In this document: positions 43,484 through 52,232 of the stretch, in pieces | Numbering within the stretch: position 1 is the stretch's first letter | Layout: every line of letters begins with the position of its first letter | The notes under the pieces: model-generated | Database searches by the model: none | What the model was told of the DNA's origin: nothing | What the model saw: only the letters and a program-made list of their open reading frames with translations | Assembly (NCBI RefSeq): GCF_038024875.1 | Contig: NZ_CP136136.1 | Location: 1-64,000 of the forward strand | Direction: 5' to 3' | From: Gordonia rubripertincta | GTDB taxonomy: Bacteria > Actinomycetota > Actinomycetes > Mycobacteriales > Mycobacteriaceae | Length of the DNA: 64,000 nucleotides | Position numbers and translations under genes: made by a program

Positions 43484-44611
43484 GTGTTCCTTGCCCTTCG
43501 AGAACTCTCATTCGCACGCGGACGATTCGCCCTGATGGGATCGGTGGTCGCACTCATCGCCATCCTGATGGTGCTGCTGAGCGGCCTGTCGGTCGGTCTG
43601 GTCAACGACGGTGTCTCCGGATTGAAGAACCTGCCGGTGACCTCCTTCGCCTTCCAGAAAGACATCGCGACCGACTCCGCCTTCTCCCGCTCCCTGGTGC
43701 CGACGTCGGCGGTCGGGACATGGGCCGAGCAGCCGGGCGTCGAGGACGCCGCACCGTTCGGCAACACCCTGATCAACGGACGCACCAACACCGGCGTGGA
43801 CATCGACCTCGCCCTCTTCGGTGTCGAACCGGGCAGCTTCGTCAGCCCCACCGCCTCCAAGGGTGAGTCGCTGTCGAACACCCCCGGTGAGCTCGTCATC
43901 AGCCAGACCGCCGCCGAGGACGGACTGTCGATCGGCGACACGGTCACCGTCGAACCGCTCGGCACGCAGCTGCGGGTCGTCGGAATCCTCGGCGGTCAGA
44001 GCACCTTCGGGCACGTCGACGTCGCGTTCGTCCCGCTGAAGACGTGGCAGGAGATCCGCGCCGGAGCTCGTCCCGGAGAACCGGTGCCGCCACGCGTCTA
44101 CGACGACATCACCGCCGTCGCGGTGAAGGCCGACAAATCCGTGGACCTGGCCGCCGGCGACGCCGCCGCGGACACCACCTCGCTCACTCTCGACGAATCC
44201 TTCGGCGCCTCACCGGGCTACACCGCCGAGACCTCGACCCTCTCGTTGATCCAGGCATTCCTGTACGCGATCTCGGCCCTGGTCGTCGGCGCGTTCTTCA
44301 CCGTCTGGACGATCCAGCGCAGACAGGAGATCGCCGTGATGCGCGCGATGGGCGCCTCGACCGGCTACCTCCTGCGCGACTCGCTGATGCAGTCGTTCAT
44401 CCTGCTGCTCGTCTCTGCCGGCGTCGGGATCGGAATCGGCGTCGGCCTCGGCGCCGCCATCGGATCCACCCCGATGCCCTTTGCCCTGGAGACCGGTTCG
44501 GTCGCCGCAGCCGGCGGGCTGCTGATCCTGTTCGGCATGATCGGCGCCGCCGTCGCGGTACTCCGCATCACCCGGGTCGACCCTCTGACCGCCTTGGGAG
44601 GCAACCGATGA
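43484..44611 (+). CDS. ABC transporter permease, MacB/FtsX type
   Basis: A 375-residue FtsX-domain permease. One TM helix near the N-terminus (MGSVVALIAILMVLLSGLSV), a large extracytoplasmic domain (about 45-255) and three C-terminal helices (AFLYAISALVVGAFFTVW, SFILLLVSAGVGIGIGVGL, AGGLLILFGMIGAAVAVL), the MacB/LolC topology used for export or mechanotransmission. GTG start at 43484 after GAGGGCAG. Its stop overlaps the ATPase ATG (ATGA). First gene of a three-gene operon with ATPase and TetR. Confidence 0.9.
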   Translation: MFLALRELSFARGRFALMGSVVALIAILMVLLSGLSVGLVNDGVSGLKNLPVTSFAFQKDIATDSAFSRSLVPTSAVGTWAEQPGVEDAAPFGNTLINGRTNTGVDIDLALFGVEPGSFVSPTASKGESLSNTPGELVISQTAAEDGLSIGDTVTVEPLGTQLRVVGILGGQSTFGHVDVAFVPLKTWQEIRAGARPGEPVPPRVYDDITAVAVKADKSVDLAAGDAAADTTSLTLDESFGASPGYTAETSTLSLIQAFLYAISALVVGAFFTVWTIQRRQEIAVMRAMGASTGYLLRDSLMQSFILLLVSAGVGIGIGVGLGAAIGSTPMPFALETGSVAAAGGLLILFGMIGAAVAVLRITRVDPLTALGGNR

Positions 44612-45288
44612 CCGCGCTCGCTCTCAACGCCGTCAGTCTCGTCCACGGTGACGGGGAAGACGTGGTCACCGCACTCGACGCAGTGAACCTCGAGGTCGCC
44701 GCCGGCGAATTCGTCGCCGTCGTCGGCCCGTCCGGATCGGGCAAGTCCAGCCTGCTCGCGGTCGCGGGCGGCCTCATCACCCCGACGTCGGGGAAGGTCA
44801 CCGTCGGCGACGCCGACCTGGGAACCGCGTCGAAGCGGGAGCTGACCCGGATCCGTCGCGAACACATCGGGTTCGTGTTCCAGAGCGGCAACCTGCTCGA
44901 CGCACTGACGGTCGAGGACCAGCTGCGTCTGCCGCTGACCTTCGGTCGCGTCGCCGAGTCCCGCTCACCGGCCCAACTGCTAGCCGGAGTCGGCATGTCG
45001 CACAAGGCGAAGCGCCGCCCCCATCAGCTGTCGGGCGGTGAGCGGCAGCGCGTCGGTATCGCGCGTGCGCTGATGACGCGGCCGGATGTCCTCCTGGTCG
45101 ACGAGCCCACCGCCGCCCTCGACCGCCGGCGCAGTCACGAGATCGTCGAACTCCTTGCGCGCGAGGCGCACGAGCACGGAGTCGCGACCGTGATGGTGAC
45201 CCATGACCAGGACGTTCTCATACACTGTGACAAGGTGTACGAGATGATCGACGGACAACTGAACCCGGGCTCACCGGCGTCCAGATGA
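44608..45288 (+). CDS. ABC transporter ATP-binding protein, LolD/MacB type
   Basis: A 226-residue ATPase. Walker A GPSGSGKSSLLAV, Q-loop VFQSGNLLDALT, signature LSGGERQRVGIARAL, Walker B VLLVDEPTAALD and switch VTHDQDV are all present. It starts at the ATG overlapping the permease stop. With the permease it forms a MacB/FtsX-type exporter. Substrate not known; the linked TetR suggests induction by a small molecule or drug. Confidence 0.93.
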   Translation: MTALALNAVSLVHGDGEDVVTALDAVNLEVAAGEFVAVVGPSGSGKSSLLAVAGGLITPTSGKVTVGDADLGTASKRELTRIRREHIGFVFQSGNLLDALTVEDQLRLPLTFGRVAESRSPAQLLAGVGMSHKAKRRPHQLSGGERQRVGIARALMTRPDVLLVDEPTAALDRRRSHEIVELLAREAHEHGVATVMVTHDQDVLIHCDKVYEMIDGQLNPGSPASR

Positions 45289-45305
45289 GCTGAGGAGGTG
45301 GGCGT

Positions 45306-45947
45306 TTGCCACGCATCCAGGCGCCCACCGTCGCCGAACACCGTCGACAGCAGGAACAGGCGATCCTGGCCGGTGCGAAGGCGATCCTCGCCGAGACCGG
45401 CGAGGCACCGACCCTGGCCGCGGTCGGCAAGCGCGTGGGTCTCGCCCGCTCCAGCGTCTACCAGTACTACTCGTCCAGCGAGCAACTCGTGGGTGCGGTC
45501 CTGGCCGATCTCCTCCCCAGTTGGGATCGATTCGTCCGAGATCGTGTCGGCGCACAGACCGAACCGGGACAACAGATCTGGGGATACATCTGTGCGAACG
45601 TCGAGCTGTTCGTCGGGTCGGAACAGGCAGTGGCGAACGCGCTCGTCCGAATCGTCGATCCGAGCGTCCTACAGGAGCCGATGCAACGGTTCCACCGGGA
45701 ACTACAGGAGCCGCTCGTCGAGGCCCTCACGGCCCACGGCGAGGAGCGCCCGCTCGAGGTCGCCCAGCTGATCGACTCGATGATCGTCCAGGCGTGCAGG
45801 TCACTGGGAGCCGAACATTCCGAGAACCCGCCCCGGACGCCTTCGACAGCCGACGGGTCGGAGATCACCGCGATGATCCGCCGAATGATCGGCGGCTACC
45901 TCGGACTTCCCGACGACCGGCCCGGTTCGGTTCAGCGGAAGGCGTAG
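45306..45947 (+). CDS. TetR-family regulator of the ABC exporter
   Basis: A 213-residue TetR protein starting with TTG 45306, 7 bases after GAGGAGG. HTH: AILAGAKAILAETGEAPTL then VGLARSSVYQYYSSSEQLV (about 20-58). It is third in the exporter operon, so it would repress its own synthesis through the tandem palindromes at 43422-43465. The last 16 bases overlap the converging flavin monooxygenase gene. TTG initiation is uncommon but well supported by the ribosome site. Confidence 0.88.
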   Translation: MPRIQAPTVAEHRRQQEQAILAGAKAILAETGEAPTLAAVGKRVGLARSSVYQYYSSSEQLVGAVLADLLPSWDRFVRDRVGAQTEPGQQIWGYICANVELFVGSEQAVANALVRIVDPSVLQEPMQRFHRELQEPLVEALTAHGEERPLEVAQLIDSMIVQACRSLGAEHSENPPRTPSTADGSEITAMIRRMIGGYLGLPDDRPGSVQRKA

Positions 45948-47428
45948 TCGGCCAGTGGGAACGAGTCCATCTCCCGCAGGGTCCGCAACGTGGAGGCCGG
46001 CCGCAGGAGCGTCGCCTCCCCGTGCTGGTTGAAGTAGTAGCTGCGCGAGCTCACACAGTTGCCGTTGTAGAAGACCGACGACTGCAGACGGTCGGTCACC
46101 TCGCCGAGGAAGGCGTCGTTGGCGATCTCGGTGACCTCGAAGGTGTCCTGCCCTCGGCGTCGGAGTTCACCGAAGAGCCGGGTGATGTGCTTCATCTGCC
46201 CCTCGATCGTGGTGAAGTACGACAGACCGCTGTACGAGTACGGACTGTTCAGCGAGATGAAGTTGGGGAACTTCGGCACGGTGACACCCTCGTAGGCCTG
46301 GAACCTGCCCTCGCGCCAGAACTTGCCGAGGTTACGTCCCTCCCGCCCGACGATGTCGAAGGCGGGGAAGTTCACGTCCCACAGGTTGAATCCGGTTGCC
46401 AGCACGAGGGTGTCGATCTCGGTCGTAGTCCCGTCGCCGGCCAGGATCCCGTCGGCCTCGAGCCGGGCGATGCCACTGGTCTGCAGGGTCACGTTGGGCT
46501 TGGTGAAACTGGCGAAGTACGTGTTCGAGAAGGTCGGCCTTTTACAGCCGAAGTCGTAGTCGGGCGTCAGCTTCCGACGCAGCTCAGGGTCGGAGACCTG
46601 GGATCGCAGGTGCGCCTTGGCCAGTCGGGCGGCCAGCTTGTTGCCGGGCTTGAGCTGCTTGTAATGCAGGACGCCGGAGACCATCAGCAGTTCCAGCAGC
46701 GAGGTGTTGACCAGGCGAGCCGCCTTCTGCGTCAACGGGATACGCCGGAACAGCTGCTGCACCGCGGCCGGGATCGCGAAGTCGATCTTGGGCACCACCC
46801 AGATCGGCGTCCGCTGGAAGACGGTGAGCGCGTCGGCACGCGCGGCCACCTCCGGGATCAGCTGGACGGCCGTCGCACCGGTGCCGATGACCGCGACCTT
46901 CTTTCCGGTGAAATCGAAGCCGTCCTCCCAGGCCGCGGTGTGCAGGATCTTTCCCTGGAAGTTCTTGATCCCCGGGAAGTCCGGGACGTGGGGCTGGGAG
47001 AGGAAGCCGGTCGCGGTGACGAGGTAGCGGGCGGTGCGCTGCGATCCGTCACCGGTCCGCACGCGCCACAGCCGCGCGGCGTCGTCCCACTCAGCGGAGT
47101 CGACGGTCGTCCCGAACTCCATGTGCCGTTTGAGGTCGTACTTGTCCGCGACGTGGTGGGCGTAGCGCTTGAGCTCGGGACCGGGCGCGAACAGACGCGA
47201 CCAGTTCGGGTTGGGCTCGAAGGAGTACGAGTACGTGACCGAGGCGATGTCGACGGCGAGACCGGGATAGTGGTTGACGTGCCAGGTCCCGCCGAGATCG
47301 TCCTCCCGCTCGAGTATCGCGATGTCGTCGATGCCCAGGCGCTTGAAGGCGATGGCGGCACCCATACCACCGAAGCCGGCGCCGACGATCAGCACCTGGT
47401 GAGCAGGCGCGTCGTGTGCAGGTTGCAT
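45932..47428 (-). CDS. flavin-containing monooxygenase (Baeyer-Villiger/EthA-like)
   Basis: A 498-residue class B flavoprotein monooxygenase. FAD loop VLIVGAGFGGMGAAIAF, TWHVNHYPGLAVD as in Baeyer-Villiger enzymes, the fingerprint FQGKILHTAAW, the NADPH loop VAVIGTGATAVQLIPEV and ATGFNLWD near the end. ATG 47428 is preferred to the frame start at 47473, which lies inside the operator. It probably oxidises a ketone or sulfide using NADPH and O2; substrate unknown. A palindromic operator 13 bases upstream suggests inducible expression. It converges on and overlaps the TetR gene. Confidence 0.9.
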   Translation of the reverse strand: MQPAHDAPAHQVLIVGAGFGGMGAAIAFKRLGIDDIAILEREDDLGGTWHVNHYPGLAVDIASVTYSYSFEPNPNWSRLFAPGPELKRYAHHVADKYDLKRHMEFGTTVDSAEWDDAARLWRVRTGDGSQRTARYLVTATGFLSQPHVPDFPGIKNFQGKILHTAAWEDGFDFTGKKVAVIGTGATAVQLIPEVAARADALTVFQRTPIWVVPKIDFAIPAAVQQLFRRIPLTQKAARLVNTSLLELLMVSGVLHYKQLKPGNKLAARLAKAHLRSQVSDPELRRKLTPDYDFGCKRPTFSNTYFASFTKPNVTLQTSGIARLEADGILAGDGTTTEIDTLVLATGFNLWDVNFPAFDIVGREGRNLGKFWREGRFQAYEGVTVPKFPNFISLNSPYSYSGLSYFTTIEGQMKHITRLFGELRRRGQDTFEVTEIANDAFLGEVTDRLQSSVFYNGNCVSSRSYYFNQHGEATLLRPASTLRTLREMDSFPLADYAFR

Positions 47429-47440
47429 GAGAGACCCCAA

Positions 47441-47459
47441 TAACTGTAACCGACAGTTA
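47441..47459 (-). promoter_or_regulatory. palindromic operator upstream of the flavin monooxygenase
   Basis: TAACTGT-AACCG-ACAGTTA: two perfect 7-bp half-sites, followed by a further CTGTAACC copy (47460-47467). It is AT-rich against its surroundings and lies 13 bases before the start codon. It fits a TetR- or MarR-type operator. The half-site differs from the CCGACA repeats of the ABC exporter, so a different repressor is likely. Confidence 0.65.
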
Positions 47460-47501
47460 CTGTAACCTATCACACACCGCGAGCCTGTGTATCGGCCCTG
47501 T

Positions 47502-48692
47502 TCAGGCGATCGCGGTACCGTCCCAGAGCACGTCGAAGAACTGTGTCGCCATCAGTTCCTCGCTCTTGTTGCGATTGAGCCCGAGTTCTTTGCGATAGGC
47601 GAGGATGTGCTGTAGCGACAACGCCGAGTACAGCAACGGCAGGTGGTCGTGCGGCTGGTCGTAGACACCACCCGCCCCCTTGGCCGCAACGAGATTCCGG
47701 CGGAGATGAGACGGGTGCTGGAGCGCGTCGCGCAGCACCGCTGCCTTGATCATCTTCTTGCGCCCCGCCGGGACGACGACGAGGTCGCCCGGGTCGAACA
47801 GGGCGGTGTCGAACTCCTCGGACGTTGCCACGGTGCAGCCGGCGGTTGGTCGCGGATTGCACTCGACCATGTGGTGGACTCCGTCGTCGGTGACGAGGTA
47901 GTCGAAGCTGATCTGCCCGTGCCAGTTGAGTTCTCGCGCGATGGTCTGCGCCGCGGCGAGGGATTCCGGAGAGTCGACGGACCGGAAGACGATGCCGCCA
48001 CGGTCGTCGATCGCGAGGGGATGCTCGTAGCAGGAGTGCAAGACGATCTCGCCGTGGTGGGCGACGCTCCAGCTGCACCGGTCGACCCCCGCGAGGTACT
48101 CCTGGACGAGCCACGGGTCGTCGGGCGTCGGGGTGACATCGTCGACCGAGGACTCCCCGGCCAGCGACCCGGTGTTGGTGAGGATGTCGAGTCCGCCACG
48201 CCCGAAGGCGGCCCGGGCGAACCAGTGCGGCCACCGCGCGGTGGCCTCCCGCAGCTCTTCACGACTGGTGGTCGTCACCGACTCCGCGGCCGGCAGTCCG
48301 AGTTCGCGGCAGAGAGCGGTGAACCCGACCTTGTCGTGGACGCGGGCGAGGGTCTCGAATTCGGGGAAGAACAGCTCGACGTCGGGGTGGGCGGCGGAGA
48401 TGCGGTCGCGGTGTTTGGCGAGGTAGAAGACCTCCTCGAACATCGGGAGCAGCCAGGTGATGTCGTGCTCGCCGATCGCATCGATCACCGCGTCGACGAA
48501 GGCGTTGGTCTGCTGGGTGGGTGCGGGGAACACGAGATGGCGTCGCGCGCCGCGGGAGTGACTTCCCGGCGCCGCTCGGAAGGTGTCCGCGGCGGTGACG
48601 TCCCGCCCGGTCTCCCCGAGCTTGTGGATCTCGTCGACGGCGAACGGCATCCGGGATGTGGTCACGAGGATGTGCGGTTCAGAGGCCTGCAT
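47502..48692 (-). CDS. ATP-grasp domain protein, unassigned ligase
   Basis: A 396-residue ATP-grasp protein. N-terminal pre-ATP-grasp part (ILVTTSRMPFAVDEIHKLG), then VGFTALCRELGLPAAESV and KVGF as nucleotide-binding strand, WLVQEYLAGVD, and the magnesium-binding ISFDYLVTD...MVECNPRPTAG (Glu and Asn, about 285-310). The ECNPR motif is typical of carboxylate-amine ligases such as CarB-like and PurT-like enzymes. Substrates cannot be assigned. ATG 48692. It precedes the flavin monooxygenase on the same strand but the operator lies between them; the divergent neighbour is an MFS exporter. Confidence 0.8.
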   Translation of the reverse strand: MQASEPHILVTTSRMPFAVDEIHKLGETGRDVTAADTFRAAPGSHSRGARRHLVFPAPTQQTNAFVDAVIDAIGEHDITWLLPMFEEVFYLAKHRDRISAAHPDVELFFPEFETLARVHDKVGFTALCRELGLPAAESVTTTSREELREATARWPHWFARAAFGRGGLDILTNTGSLAGESSVDDVTPTPDDPWLVQEYLAGVDRCSWSVAHHGEIVLHSCYEHPLAIDDRGGIVFRSVDSPESLAAAQTIARELNWHGQISFDYLVTDDGVHHMVECNPRPTAGCTVATSEEFDTALFDPGDLVVVPAGRKKMIKAAVLRDALQHPSHLRRNLVAAKGAGGVYDQPHDHLPLLYSALSLQHILAYRKELGLNRNKSEELMATQFFDVLWDGTAIA

Positions 48693-48804
48693 GGCTGGGA
48701 CGATAAGCGACGCGACGGCATCCGTCCGGCGATGGCGGGCAGATGGCGAGGTTTTTGTTCCCGGTGGGCGCCCCGAAGCGGTCCGGCGGTAGCGTGGCAG
48801 TCTC

Positions 48805-50055
48805 ATGACTGATCGCGCCGGCACCCCTCCCTCCCCTCCCGCCCGAGGTGCTTCGGCATCGGCCGCGCCTCGTTCGACCACCCCCTCCTTCGTGGCGGCG
48901 GTCTACGCTTTCGCCGTCGTCATGCTCGGGACGACGCTGCCGACGCCGCTCTACTCGCTCTACGGCGAGAAGCTCGGCTTCGGTGTCGCCACGACGACGG
49001 TCATCTTCGGTGTCTACGCGGCCGGCGTCATCGCCGCTCTGATCGGCTTCGGCCGCTGGTCGGATGTGATCGGGCGGCGCAAGCTGCTCATCGCCGGGGC
49101 CCTGCTCTCGGTGGCCAGCGCCGTCGTGTTCCTCACCGCCGGACCGGTCTGGCAGCTGCTGGTCGGCCGGGTGCTGTCCGGGTTGTCGGCGGGGATCTAC
49201 GCGGGCGCCGCGACGACCGCGGTCATCGAACTCGCACCGCCGTCGTGGCGGAGCCGGGCGCCTGCGGTCGCGACCGCGGCCAACATCGGCGGACTCGGGA
49301 TGGGACCGCTCATCGCCGGTGTGCTCGCCGAGTATGCCCCCCATCCCCTGCACACCCCGTTCTTTCTCGACCTCGTCCTCCTGGCACTCGCGTTCGCCGG
49401 GATCTGGCGGCTACAGGAGACGGTCGACGTCAAACCCGGTGCCCGTCTCGGTGTTCAGCGCCTCTCCGTACCGGCCGACATGCGCGGTGTGTTCGTCCGT
49501 GCGTCGATCGCCGCCTTCGCGGGCTTCGCGGTGATGGGTACGTTCACCGGAATCATGCCGTCGTTCGTCACCCAGATCCTCGGCGTCGACGACCGCGCGT
49601 TCACCGGTTTCCTCGTCTTCGTGCTGTTCGCCTCCTCGGCGGTCACGCAGATCGTGGTGCGGCGCATGCCCACCGAGCCCGCGCTGATCGCCGGTTGCGC
49701 GGTCCTGATCGGCGGCACCTGCCTGTCGATCGTCGGCCTGGTCGCTGCGTCGACCGCGGCCCTGCTCGCCGGGGCGGTGGTGTGCGGTGTGGGACAGGGC
49801 ATGTCTTTCAGCAAAGGACTCGCGTCGGTGGTCGCGGCCAGCCCGGCCGACCGACGCGCCGAGGTCACCTCGACCTATTTCGTGGTCGCCTACGTCGCGA
49901 TCTCCCTGCCCATCGTCGGGCAGGGTGTGGCCGCACAGCAGTGGGGACTGCGGCCGGCCGGCATCGCCTTCAACATCGGCGTCGCGGTGCTCGCGCTGGT
50001 GGCACTGGTCTTGACTATCGCTGTGGTCAGGCGCCCGGGACCCCGTACTCGTTGA
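48805..50055 (+). CDS. MFS transporter
   Basis: A 416-residue major facilitator with 12 predicted membrane spans. The motif A loop is GFGRWSDVIGRRKLL between TM2 and TM3, and GLSAGIYAGAATTAV lies in TM4. Drug:H+ antiporter or small-molecule exporter is the likely class. Divergent from the ATP-grasp gene (112 bases apart). Its end overlaps the converging malQ by 29 bases. Substrate unknown. Confidence 0.88.
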   Translation: MTDRAGTPPSPPARGASASAAPRSTTPSFVAAVYAFAVVMLGTTLPTPLYSLYGEKLGFGVATTTVIFGVYAAGVIAALIGFGRWSDVIGRRKLLIAGALLSVASAVVFLTAGPVWQLLVGRVLSGLSAGIYAGAATTAVIELAPPSWRSRAPAVATAANIGGLGMGPLIAGVLAEYAPHPLHTPFFLDLVLLALAFAGIWRLQETVDVKPGARLGVQRLSVPADMRGVFVRASIAAFAGFAVMGTFTGIMPSFVTQILGVDDRAFTGFLVFVLFASSAVTQIVVRRMPTEPALIAGCAVLIGGTCLSIVGLVAASTAALLAGAVVCGVGQGMSFSKGLASVVAASPADRRAEVTSTYFVVAYVAISLPIVGQGVAAQQWGLRPAGIAFNIGVAVLALVALVLTIAVVRRPGPRTR

Positions 50056-52168
50056 GCACGTCCACCAGCTGCCGGAAGCGCGCGCTGCTCACGAGATCCT
50101 CCACGAGCACCACCTCACCGTCGGCGTTGGCGAGCGGGATGCACCAGTTCGGGTACTGCTCGGCACTCGTTCCGGGTTGGTTCTGAATCCGCCTCTCCCC
50201 CACCGCGTCCACGAGTGCGACGCTCAACAGCACCGACGGCGTGTGCGCGATGACGGCGTAGAGGGCGTCGACGACCTCCGGGTCCGCCAGCGGGGTGTCC
50301 CGCGACAGCAGACCGCGTTCGTAGGCGAGTTCGAGGACGGCGTCGCGTTCGCGCTCGTTGCGTTCCCGTTCGGCGTCTTCCCCGGTCTCGAGCAGTCCCA
50401 GCCGTGCCCGCAGCGCGATGTGGTCACCGGCCAGGTAACCCGACGTCGGCGGGAGGTCGTGGGTCGTCACGGACGTCAAGCACAGTTCGCGGTAGCGTTC
50501 CGGCGCGATCGCCGCCTTGCGGTCCTGCTCGAACCACAGGATCGACGTGCCCAGGATTCCGCGCTCGCGCAACGTGTCCTGCACCGTCGGCTCGAAGACC
50601 CCGAGGTCCTCGCCGACGACCACTGCATCGGCCCGCTGGGCCTCGAGGGCAAGGATGCCGATCAGTGCCTCGCTGTCGTAGTGCACGTAGGTGCCGCCGG
50701 CCGGTCCCATGCCGTCGGGAATCCACCACAGCCGGAACAGTCCGAGGATGTGGTCGACGCGGACACCACCGGCATGACGCAGCACGGTGCGGATCATGTC
50801 GCGGTAGGGCCCGTAGCCGGCCTCCGCCAGACGACGCGGATGCCAGGGCGGCTGATCCCAGCCCTGCCCCTGCTGGTTGAACCCGTCCGGCGGTGCGCCG
50901 ACCGTCGCACCGGAGGCGAGCACATGGCCGAGCGCCCAGGCGTCGGCGCTGTGCCGGCCGACGCCCACGGCGAGGTCGGCCATCACGCCGATCGACATGC
51001 CCGCGGACTCCGCGGCATGTGCCGCGGTGGCGAGCTGCTCGTCGCAGATCCATTGCAGCCAGATGTGGAAGTCGATGCGCCGCGCCAGTTTCCGGCGCTT
51101 CTTCTTGAGGTAGGTCGGATCGAGGAACTTGTCCTGCCAGCGCGGGTCGTCGGCGTCGTAGCGCTCGGCCAGTGCGCACCAGGTCGCAAATCGTTTGAGG
51201 CCCTTGCCCTCACGCTTCCGGAACTCGCGCAGGGCGGTCTTGCGGGCGGGGCTCAGCGGCACGCCGTAGATCAGTTCGAGCGCTTCCAGCTTGGCCCGGT
51301 AGGACTTGTTGCGCCGGATCTTGTCGGTGGCGGTGTTCTCGCCCATGAACCCGCGGGTGAGTTTGTCCAGCCACTTGCGCTGGGATTTCGACAACCCGTC
51401 GAGCTCGGGGATGTCGGTGACCCGGATGTAGATCGGGTTGAGGAAGCGTCGGGTGACCGGCAGGTACGGCGAGGCCTCGATCGGAGGGTACGGTTGCGCC
51501 GCGTGCAACGGGTTGACCTGCACGAAATCTGCGCCGTATGCACTGCCCGCGACCTCGCAGATGCCGGTCAGGTCGGCGAAGTCGCCGACGCCCCAGGAGT
51601 CCGCCGAACGGATCGAGTACAGCTGTACGGCCAGGCCCCACCGCTGCCGCCCCAGCAACCGGTCCGCGGTGTGCAACCGGCGCGGGGTGACGATCAACGG
51701 TGCGCTCGACGCCGTCGAGTCGTCGAGGTCGAGTGCCTTGATCTGGTGGTATCCGGGTTCGAGGTCGTCGGGGATCGCGAAGGTCGCCCGTCCGACGAGC
51801 GCGCCGTCGATCTCCCGCGGGTCGACCCACACGTCGAGCTGTTCCGGCGCGACGTCGCGGCCGTCCTCGGTGGCGATCCACACCTTCACCAGGTTGCCGT
51901 GCGGGACATGGACCCAGAAGGTGTTGCCGCCGCCCTCGGTCACGACCGTGACCGCCGGGACGAACTCGCGCCACGGCCGCTCGTCGACCGCGCGGATCGA
52001 TTCCTCGATCTCCTCGGGTGAGTCCGCGGGCACGTCGAGCGCGGTGAGGACGGCGACCAGCGTCTCCGCGCTCACGTCGTGGGTCTCCTCGTCCCAGCCC
52101 ACATAGCTGGTGGCCACACCGTGACGATGCGCCAGTTCGGTCAACCTCTCGGGGATCACGTCAGCCAC
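50027..52168 (-). CDS. malQ: 4-alpha-glucanotransferase (amylomaltase) MalQ
   Basis: A 713-residue GH77 enzyme. Conserved blocks: SWGVGDFADL, PYLPVTRRFLNP, GVRVDHILGLFRLWWIP (nucleophile Asp region), VVGEDLGVFEP (acid/base Glu) and TTHDLPPTSGYL. Residues 1-150 form an extra N-terminal domain common in actinobacterial MalQ. It moves glucan chains between maltodextrins in glycogen metabolism. GTG start at 52168. No other glycogen gene is adjacent. Confidence 0.94.
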   Translation of the reverse strand: MADVIPERLTELAHRHGVATSYVGWDEETHDVSAETLVAVLTALDVPADSPEEIEESIRAVDERPWREFVPAVTVVTEGGGNTFWVHVPHGNLVKVWIATEDGRDVAPEQLDVWVDPREIDGALVGRATFAIPDDLEPGYHQIKALDLDDSTASSAPLIVTPRRLHTADRLLGRQRWGLAVQLYSIRSADSWGVGDFADLTGICEVAGSAYGADFVQVNPLHAAQPYPPIEASPYLPVTRRFLNPIYIRVTDIPELDGLSKSQRKWLDKLTRGFMGENTATDKIRRNKSYRAKLEALELIYGVPLSPARKTALREFRKREGKGLKRFATWCALAERYDADDPRWQDKFLDPTYLKKKRRKLARRIDFHIWLQWICDEQLATAAHAAESAGMSIGVMADLAVGVGRHSADAWALGHVLASGATVGAPPDGFNQQGQGWDQPPWHPRRLAEAGYGPYRDMIRTVLRHAGGVRVDHILGLFRLWWIPDGMGPAGGTYVHYDSEALIGILALEAQRADAVVVGEDLGVFEPTVQDTLRERGILGTSILWFEQDRKAAIAPERYRELCLTSVTTHDLPPTSGYLAGDHIALRARLGLLETGEDAERERNERERDAVLELAYERGLLSRDTPLADPEVVDALYAVIAHTPSVLLSVALVDAVGERRIQNQPGTSAEQYPNWCIPLANADGEVVLVEDLVSSARFRQLVDVLNEYGVPGA

Positions 52169-52232
52169 CCCGCCATCGTCTCAGGATTCGACGCCCCGTG
52201 CCCCCCGAGGCGCCCGGACCTCGCCGACGACG

